Source of the DNA: Deinococcus cellulosilyticus NBRC 106333 = KACC 11606
GTDB taxonomy: Bacteria; Deinococcota; Deinococci; Deinococcales; Deinococcaceae
Direction: 5' to 3'
Assembly: GCF_007990775.1 (NCBI RefSeq)
Contig: NZ_BJXB01000006.1
Location: forward strand, 124,001-188,000
DNA: 64,000 nucleotides
Made by a program: the position numbers and the translations under genes. The notes beneath the pieces are model-generated. The model had not been told where the DNA came from. It ran no database searches and saw nothing but the letters and a program-made list of their open reading frames with translations. This document shows, one piece after another, positions 59,093-64,000 of this stretch. Every line of letters starts with the position of its first letter. The stretch's first letter is position 1.

Positions 59093-59697
59093 CGGCTGGT
59101 CACAGGGTAACGGATCAGGGTTTTCAGTTTCTCAGGAGCAGCACGGGTGAAATCAGACAGGTAGATCTCATGGTGTTTCCCTGAGATGCTCAGGGCCTGC
59201 GCTGCAATCGAGTTGTGCAGCCGCTCAATGGTCTCCCCTTCCGCGCTGAATGGGCCCACATGCAGGACCTGGGCCACCTGCCCTTCCGTGAAGGTTTCCA
59301 GTCGCACCTCACTCAGCCTGTCCAGCCCTTTCTTGCGAATCACTTCTGAACGGATCTGCTCAAAGAGCGCTGGAGTCAGGTGGTCTGGTTGCTGGATCAT
59401 CAGGGTCCAGTGCCAGTGTTCACGGCTGGCCTGCACCGCATCAAATTCAGGAGCTTGCTCGTTTCCCATCCACCAGAGGCCCTCAAGGGGTTGCACCTTG
59501 TGTTCAGTGCCCAGCTTTTTCAGGGCAAATTTGATGGCGTAAGACAGGCTGTAGAGGGCAGAAACAGCTGTTTTAAAAGCAGGGGCAGTGTTGGGGTCTC
59601 CTGTGCCATCCAGCATCAGGCACTGGACCGGAGGCAACTGTAGAAGCTCAGGATCGTGGCGTTTCGGGGCTCTGGGGGCTTTCAGCAGGGTGTTCAT
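59089..59697 (-). CDS. GyrI-like small-molecule-binding protein
   Basis: 202 residues, a free-standing GyrI-like (COG4832-type) protein: two halves of the SHS2/GyrI fold, with LEGLWWMGNEQAPEF and HWHWTLMIQQPDHLT typical of the group; conserved Trp/Glu pairs line ligand pockets in relatives, some of which hydrolyse toxic cyclopropanoids. ATG with AGGAGG upstream. Leads the operon with the MerR regulator. Ligand unknown. Confidence 0.8.
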   Translation of the reverse strand: MNTLLKAPRAPKRHDPELLQLPPVQCLMLDGTGDPNTAPAFKTAVSALYSLSYAIKFALKKLGTEHKVQPLEGLWWMGNEQAPEFDAVQASREHWHWTLMIQQPDHLTPALFEQIRSEVIRKKGLDRLSEVRLETFTEGQVAQVLHVGPFSAEGETIERLHNSIAAQALSISGKHHEIYLSDFTRAAPEKLKTLIRYPVTSR

Positions 59698-59757
59698 CGG
59701 ACCTCCTGCCTTCAGTATCGGGTCTCCAACGGTTGCAGGGTCAAGGGCAGGAATCCT

Positions 59758-60006
59758 TCAGGATGAAGGGTCAGTCAGGTCCAGAAAGTGATCGGGGTCA
59801 TCAGGCTGGAAGACCTGCCTGATCCATTCAAAAGCGCTGCGTTCACTCTCAAAATTCCCGTACTCGCTCGGGTTTCCCTCGGTGAAGTAAATGCGGATCT
59901 GCCACTGGGTGGGCAGAATCTGGTGCACCTCCACCCGGGTCACCTGATCCAGGTTGATCACGTTTCTGTGTCCATTGGGATTTTTGACAATCAAGAAGTG
60001 TGCCAT
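59758..60006 (-). CDS. Small hypothetical protein
   Basis: 82 residues (MAHFLIVKNPNGHRNVINLDQVTRVEV...), mixed beta/alpha, no signal peptide or membrane segment. Its beta-strand pattern resembles small single-domain proteins that bind ligands or nucleic acids, but no family is recognised. Position: between the GyrI-like gene and the rpiA terminator, same strand. Confidence 0.6.
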   Translation of the reverse strand: MAHFLIVKNPNGHRNVINLDQVTRVEVHQILPTQWQIRIYFTEGNPSEYGNFESERSAFEWIRQVFQPDDPDHFLDLTDPSS

Positions 60007-60057
60007 GTTTCAAGCATGACCCGAGGGGCACGAAAAATCTGTAGCATCCAGGAAAGT

Positions 60058-60083
60058 CAAAAAGCGCCCCGGGGCAGGGCGCT
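60058..60083 (-). terminator. Terminator of bcp-rpiA
   Basis: On the minus strand AGCGCCC...GGGGCGCT is followed by TTTTTGAC just after the rpiA stop codon. Confidence 0.8.
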
Positions 60084-60103
60084 CATTGCAGGTTCTGATC
60101 GCT

Positions 60104-60781
60104 TCAGGCCCGGCTGAATTCTTCCACACGGTCTTCATGGGCAACAATGGCCCTGGCGGCCATGCCCAGAAAGAATCCGGTGTCCACCACACCCAGGGTG
60201 CCTTTGAGGTCCCGTTCCAGTGCAGTGGGGTTGGGATGGTTGAACCAGAGGTCCGCGATGAAATTGCCGTTGTCCGTGATCAGGAGCTCACCGTTCTTCT
60301 CTCGAAGTTTAGGCTCACCGAACTTCGAGAGGCGCTGCAGGGTGCTCTGGATGCCAAACTGCACCACTTCCACAGGCACAGGGGCCTTCTGCCCGAGATG
60401 AGACACCAGTTTGGTGTGGTCGGCAATCACAATGAACTCTTTTGCCTGGATCTCCACAATTTTCTCGCGCAGCAGAGCAGCACCGAGGCCTTTGATCAGG
60501 TCCAGCGTGGGAGAGATCTCATCTGCCCCATCGATGGCAATGTCCAGAGGGGTGGGGTCCAGGTCCAGCACGGTGATGCCATTTTCACGGGCCAGACGCT
60601 CGCTGTCGATGCTGGTGGCCACAGCAACAATGTTCGTCAGTTCACCATCGCGGAGTTTGCGGGCCAGTTCCAGAATGGCATACTTTGCGGTGGAACCCGT
60701 CCCCAGACCGACCCGCATGCCACTCTGGATATAACTTACAGCCTTGATGGCCGCCTGTTCCTTCAGGGCTTCGAGGCTCAT
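60104..60781 (-). CDS. rpiA: Ribose 5-phosphate isomerase A
   Basis: 225 residues. Family motifs GLGTGSTAKYAI, IDGADEI, KGLGAALLREKIVE and the C-terminal GVVDTGFF. It interconverts ribose 5-phosphate and ribulose 5-phosphate in the pentose phosphate pathway. It overlaps the bcp gene by four bases, so a peroxidase and an NADPH-pathway enzyme are made together. Confidence 0.95.
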   Translation of the reverse strand: MSLEALKEQAAIKAVSYIQSGMRVGLGTGSTAKYAILELARKLRDGELTNIVAVATSIDSERLARENGITVLDLDPTPLDIAIDGADEISPTLDLIKGLGAALLREKIVEIQAKEFIVIADHTKLVSHLGQKAPVPVEVVQFGIQSTLQRLSKFGEPKLREKNGELLITDNGNFIADLWFNHPNPTALERDLKGTLGVVDTGFFLGMAARAIVAHEDRVEEFSRA

Positions 60782-61260
60782 TTTGCCCTCTTTTCCATGT
60801 CAGCTTTGATGGTTTTGAGCACACTCTCGGCGTGCCCATCCACCTTGACCATGTACCAGGCTTTGACCACTTTGCCTTCTGGATCAATCACGAAGGTGGT
60901 GCGCTTGATGCCTTCGGTGATGGTGCCAAAGTTGTTCTTGGTGCCCCAGGCCCCAATTTCGTTGATGTATTCGCCACTCAGGTCGGAGAGCAGGGGGAAA
61001 GGCAGGCTGTACTTCTCGGCAAAAGCCGTGTGGCTCTCCTGATCGTCTTTGCTGAGGCCCAGCACCTGAACCCCGAGTTGCTTGAGTTCAAGGTTGTCCC
61101 GGAAATCGCAGGCCTCTTTGGTGCATCCAGGAGTGTCGTCCTTGGGGTACACATAAAGCACCACATACTTGCCCCTGTAATCGGAGAGGCTGTGCGTCTT
61201 GCCGTTCTGGTCCTGCAGCTGAAAATCAGGCATCTGTTGAAGGGGTTCGAGTTTGCTCAC
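60778..61260 (-). CDS. bcp: Peroxiredoxin, BCP/PrxQ type
   Basis: About 160 residues. Peroxidatic Cys in TPGCTKEACDFRD with the resolving Cys five residues later, the atypical two-Cys PrxQ pattern; GLSKDDQESHTAFAEKY and FVIDPEGKV are typical. It reduces peroxides using thioredoxin. GTG 61260 is chosen because translation then begins just before the Prx fold (MSKLEPLQQMPDF); the open frame further upstream lies in repeat DNA. Confidence 0.92.
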   Translation of the reverse strand: MSKLEPLQQMPDFQLQDQNGKTHSLSDYRGKYVVLYVYPKDDTPGCTKEACDFRDNLELKQLGVQVLGLSKDDQESHTAFAEKYSLPFPLLSDLSGEYINEIGAWGTKNNFGTITEGIKRTTFVIDPEGKVVKAWYMVKVDGHAESVLKTIKADMEKRAK

Positions 61261-61312
61261 AGCACTAGGTATACCATGTGGGATTTCAGGTTTGTGGAGG
61301 GTGGATTGGATT

Positions 61313-61499
61313 TGAGCCGAAGGCCTGACTTGATGCCAAGGGCCGAGAGCCCAGGGCCGAGGACTGCTTTGGCCAGAGCGTTGTCTTAAGCATGGAAGCA
61401 TTCGAGACGCGACAGCGAGAGCCCTCAAGCAGCCCAGCTTTGCTTTAGCCAATGCCATGAAGTGCCATGCCTTCGGCCCTCGGCCCTCGGCCCTCGGCT
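61313..61499. repeat. Inverted heptamer element (GGCCGAG type)
   Basis: Left part: GGCCGAG, AGCCCAG, GGCCGAG in period 7 (61341-61361), with degenerate copies before it. Right part, opposite strand: AGCCGAG, GGCCGAG, GGCCGAG, GGCCGAA (61472-61499). About 110 bases separate the two arrays. The right array is part of the coding sequence of the alpha-galactosidase C-terminus. Confidence 0.85.
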
Positions 61500-62980
61500 T
61501 TCCTGCTGGCATGAGGCGCAATCCCATCCTGCAGCTCTTCGGTCAGGTTAAAAGTCACCGTGCGGTAATGGGTGGGGGCAAGACCAAACCGCTCGTTGAG
61601 GGTGGCGGGCAGGTCCCGGGGATGGAATTCCAGAGAGGTCCTCAGCAGGTCAATGTCTTTCTGTTCAAGCAGCATCAGGGGATCGCTTGAGGCCAGCAGT
61701 CCTCCTGTGACTTGCACGAGTCTCAGCAGGGATTCCCGTTCCTGGTCGCTGAGCAGGCTGAGTTTCTGGCGGGCGATCATCACGTCGGGGTCGGGCATGT
61801 ACCAGTGGTGCTGGTAGAAGCGGCTCAGGCAGGTTTGCAGGGTGCCTTTCAGGCTGGGGTGGCTTCCATCTTTGACCCACCTGCGTCGGGCGTAATCGTC
61901 CCAGAAGGGGGTCACGTCGGGTCCAATGCGCATGGCGTCTACCAGGCCGACACTCTGGGCCAGAGGGGCACCGCATCCCAGAAGAAAAGCGTCTCCTGCG
62001 CCTTTTTTGAAGGCTTCCATTCCTTTTCGGTAGGCTTCTGTTCTGCTGAGTCCGTTCTGGCGCACGCCGGGCAGGGCTCCTGCAAAAAGGAAATCCAGCT
62101 TGAAGTAGCTGTATCCGAAACTTCTGAACGTGCGGGCGAGGTCTTCCAGCCAGTCCAGCACCTCCTGCTGGCTGAGGTCCAGGGCGTAATAATCGTTGTC
62201 CCAGTTGTCTCCAGCAATCACCAGCTGTCCCTGGGTGTCTCTCAGGAACCACTCTGGATGGTTCTGAAAGAGTTGACTGGTGGGACTGGCAATGAATGGA
62301 GCCATCCACAGGCCTGCTTTGAACCCAAGCCTCTCCATCTGGGCAGGGATGCCTGCCACATCTCCCTGGAAGGTGGGGCGTTTTTCCAGCCAGTCGCCGA
62401 GGTCGTTCTGGTAACCGTCATCGAGCTGGAAATAATCGAAGGGGAGGTCGAGTTCACGGGCAATCCGGGCGTTCTCGATGAAGTCACGCTCGGTGATGTT
62501 GCGGTAGTAGGAGTACCAGCTGCACCACACCCGCACAGGATTCCACACTGGGGCCTGCATGTTCTGAGCGAACTGTCTGGAGAGGTCTTCAATGCGCTGT
62601 ATGGGCTGATCGGTCCACTCAAAGACCACTTCTTCGGGGGTGCCATCGACCTTCAAAGTGACGGTCACGGCATTCTGTTCAATTCGGGCTTCCCAGCAGG
62701 CCACGCTGGTTTTTGCGGAGAGGGCAAACCCGATGTAAGCCCCTTTTTCGGTCACCAGGGCAATCAGGTGGTGGCTCCGCCACACGCCTGCCTGTCCGGT
62801 GGGTGGGAACTGGATGTCATAGCCCTGTTTGATCAGTGCTTCCAGAATGGGGGCGGTCTGGGTGTCGCTGAGGGGTCGGAGGTCGGCGTCACTCCAGCTC
62901 TGGTAGCCGTTGAGCAGGATGTCGTAGTGGTCCAGGGGGAGGGTCCAGGTGTGATGGGCGGTGATGATGTGTTCTTTCAT
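61445..62980 (-). CDS. GH36-type alpha-galactosidase
   Basis: 511 residues. The TIM barrel has FQLDDGYQ and GLWMAPF, nucleophile Asp296 in YFKLDF and acid/base Asp355 in RIGPDVTPFW, as in clan GH-D alpha-galactosidases. About 140 N-terminal residues form a short beta-sandwich, smaller than in full-length GH36 enzymes. No signal peptide: it should act on imported galactosides. The last 20 residues are encoded by heptamer repeats (KAEGRGPRAEG) and are probably not functional. GGAGAT precedes the ATG; the sugar-binding protein gene lies just upstream. Confidence 0.85.
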   Translation of the reverse strand: MKEHIITAHHTWTLPLDHYDILLNGYQSWSDADLRPLSDTQTAPILEALIKQGYDIQFPPTGQAGVWRSHHLIALVTEKGAYIGFALSAKTSVACWEARIEQNAVTVTLKVDGTPEEVVFEWTDQPIQRIEDLSRQFAQNMQAPVWNPVRVWCSWYSYYRNITERDFIENARIARELDLPFDYFQLDDGYQNDLGDWLEKRPTFQGDVAGIPAQMERLGFKAGLWMAPFIASPTSQLFQNHPEWFLRDTQGQLVIAGDNWDNDYYALDLSQQEVLDWLEDLARTFRSFGYSYFKLDFLFAGALPGVRQNGLSRTEAYRKGMEAFKKGAGDAFLLGCGAPLAQSVGLVDAMRIGPDVTPFWDDYARRRWVKDGSHPSLKGTLQTCLSRFYQHHWYMPDPDVMIARQKLSLLSDQERESLLRLVQVTGGLLASSDPLMLLEQKDIDLLRTSLEFHPRDLPATLNERFGLAPTHYRTVTFNLTEELQDGIAPHASRKAEGRGPRAEGMALHGIG

Positions 62981-62994
62981 GCTGATCTCCAGGC

Positions 62995-63030
62995 AGAAAA
63001 AGGGGGAAGCCCCAATGGGCAGGGCTTCCC
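62995..63030 (-). terminator. Terminator/attenuator between binding protein and galactosidase genes
   Basis: GGGAAGCCC and GGGCTTCCC (nine-base perfect arms) followed on the minus strand by CCTTTTTCTG. In ABC operons such stems let the binding protein be made in excess over downstream genes. Confidence 0.75.
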
Positions 63031-63052
63031 TGGGAAAGAGGAGAGCGTGGAT

Positions 63053-64000
63053 TTACTTGAAGAGGGCGTTGACTTTCTGGTTGGCTTCCTTCAGGGCTTC
63101 CGCTGCAGGGGTTTTGCCCAGGAAGACGTTTTCGAGCGCAGTGGTCATGATCGAGTTGATCTGGCTGGCGTTGTCGGTGATCGGGAACAGGAAGGTGCTG
63201 CCTTTGGCCTTGGCGGTCTTGGTGAAGGCGGAGACGTCTGCCCCATTCTTCTTGTGGGTGGCGAGGGCCAGGTTCACACCACTGTTGACGGCCGGGAACA
63301 CCGCACCGTACTTGCCGACCACATTTTCACAGGCAGGAGAACCCAGGTACTTGACCCATTTCCAGGCTTCCTCTTTCTTCTTGCTGCCGACCCAGATGCT
63401 GTCCGCGAGACCGTTGAACATGCTGGTGCGTTTTCCGGTGGGACCCACGGGCAACAGGGCGAAGCCCACATCGAATTTGGCGTTGTCGATGTACCACTTG
63501 ATCATCCAGCTTCCGTCCGTGGTCATGGCCCCTTTACCGGCCACGAACTGGCTGTTTGCACCGAGACCCCGGATGTCCTTGTAGGGAATCAGGAAGCCTT
63601 TCTTGAGGCTGAGGTCGGTGAGCCACTGGATGGTCTCGGCCAGTCTGGGATCGTCATAGTAGTATTTGGTGGCATAAAGTCCATCGTTGTATTTGAAGCC
63701 GTTGGACACGGCAAGCCAGCTCCAGCCCGTCTGCCCGTAGGGGTTGGGATCATAAGGGTTCAGGAGGCCGTACTGCTTGACTTTGGTTTTGTCGAAGTTC
63801 TTGGAGAGACCATTGTTGCCGTTCTGGTCGAGGGTCAACTGGGCAATCACTTTCTCGAAGGAGCCACCGTCTTTGGGGTTCCACTTCAGGGCATTCAGGG
63901 TTTTTTCGCTGATCCCGGCTTTTTTCAGCATGTCTTTGTTGTAGATGATGGCAACGGTGTCCCAGTCCTTGGGCAGGCCGTATTGTTTGCCGTCTCTGCC
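63053..64000 (-). CDS. ABC transporter sugar-binding protein (3' part)
   Basis: The last 315 residues of an extracellular substrate-binding protein of the carbohydrate family (MalE/UgpB type). The frame stays open to the window edge, so the signal peptide and N-terminal lobe are missing. Visible landmarks: GLPKDWDTVAIIYNKDML, FVAGKGAMTTDGSWMI, then the C-terminal helices ending in KVNALFK. It delivers a sugar, by context possibly an alpha-galactoside, to a membrane permease not in this window. The alpha-galactosidase gene follows after an attenuator stem. Confidence 0.88.
   Translation of the reverse strand, partial: GRDGKQYGLPKDWDTVAIIYNKDMLKKAGISEKTLNALKWNPKDGGSFEKVIAQLTLDQNGNNGLSKNFDKTKVKQYGLLNPYDPNPYGQTGWSWLAVSNGFKYNDGLYATKYYYDDPRLAETIQWLTDLSLKKGFLIPYKDIRGLGANSQFVAGKGAMTTDGSWMIKWYIDNAKFDVGFALLPVGPTGKRTSMFNGLADSIWVGSKKKEEAWKWVKYLGSPACENVVGKYGAVFPAVNSGVNLALATHKKNGADVSAFTKTAKAKGSTFLFPITDNASQINSIMTTALENVFLGKTPAAEALKEANQKVNALFK

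Overview
The window looks like a chromosomal segment of a Deinococcota bacterium, most likely a Deinococcus. This is inferred from gene content: a bacterial-type AspRS downstream of HisRS, bacillithiol synthesis (bshC), a beta-CASP RNase like those of Thermus, cyanophycin breakdown, and a CoA-type Nudix enzyme. The promoters agree. At least ten genes have a TANNNT -10 box ending 6-7 bases before the start codon, the leaderless arrangement common in this phylum. No rRNA, tRNA, CRISPR array or insertion sequence was recognised.

Layout. 0-7.4 kb: a bicovalent-flavin oxidoreductase, a cyanophycin-degrading pair (isoaspartyl peptidase, cyanophycinase), a GH13 amylase and a thioredoxin-reductase-like flavoprotein. 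7.5-12.4 kb: an MFS exporter and the hisS-aspS operon. 12.4-23.5 kb: small secreted or unknown proteins, a MATE exporter, a CPBP protease, PaiB, a 2-hydroxyacid dehydrogenase, the fluoride channel CrcB, a short DUF2071 protein and a multidomain chitinase lipoprotein. 23.8-28.2 kb: a Crp/Fnr regulator-bshC-ClC channel-unknown operon. 28.2-32.4 kb: a nucleotidyltransferase, a LacI regulator and the beta-CASP RNase. 32.6-36.2 kb: maf-mreC-mreD-PBP2, a cell-shape operon.

37.0-48.9 kb holds the most interesting content: ten same-strand, tightly coupled genes, visibly lower in G+C than their neighbours, forming an apparently undescribed biosynthetic gene cluster. It has a ketosynthase with no acyltransferase, a ketoreductase-carrier protein, an adenylation-carrier protein, a 6-pyruvoyltetrahydropterin synthase/QueD-like enzyme, a GTP cyclohydrolase I, a protein resembling the butirosin acyltransferase BtrH, an SsuD-type luciferase-like monooxygenase, a GT4 glycosyltransferase, an ABC exporter and a phosphopantetheinyl transferase. 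My reading is that an amino acid is activated, extended once and reduced to a hydroxy-amino-acyl thioester. This is tailored by the monooxygenase, passed to an amine (possibly on a pterin made by the two pterin enzymes), glycosylated and exported. The monooxygenase gene appears to start with a non-canonical ATC codon directly after the upstream stop codon.

49-64 kb: FabH under a perfect TetR-type palindrome, a Nudix-MazG pair, an XRE regulator diverging from a GlcG/aldo-keto reductase pair, ackA-pta, an SRPBCC protein behind a consensus CRP box, an SDR enzyme, a MerR/GyrI-like pair, bcp-rpiA, a GH36 alpha-galactosidase and the 3' part of a sugar ABC substrate-binding protein. A dispersed family of heptamer repeats (GGCNGAN) occurs in at least five intergenic places, several of them as inverted arrays.
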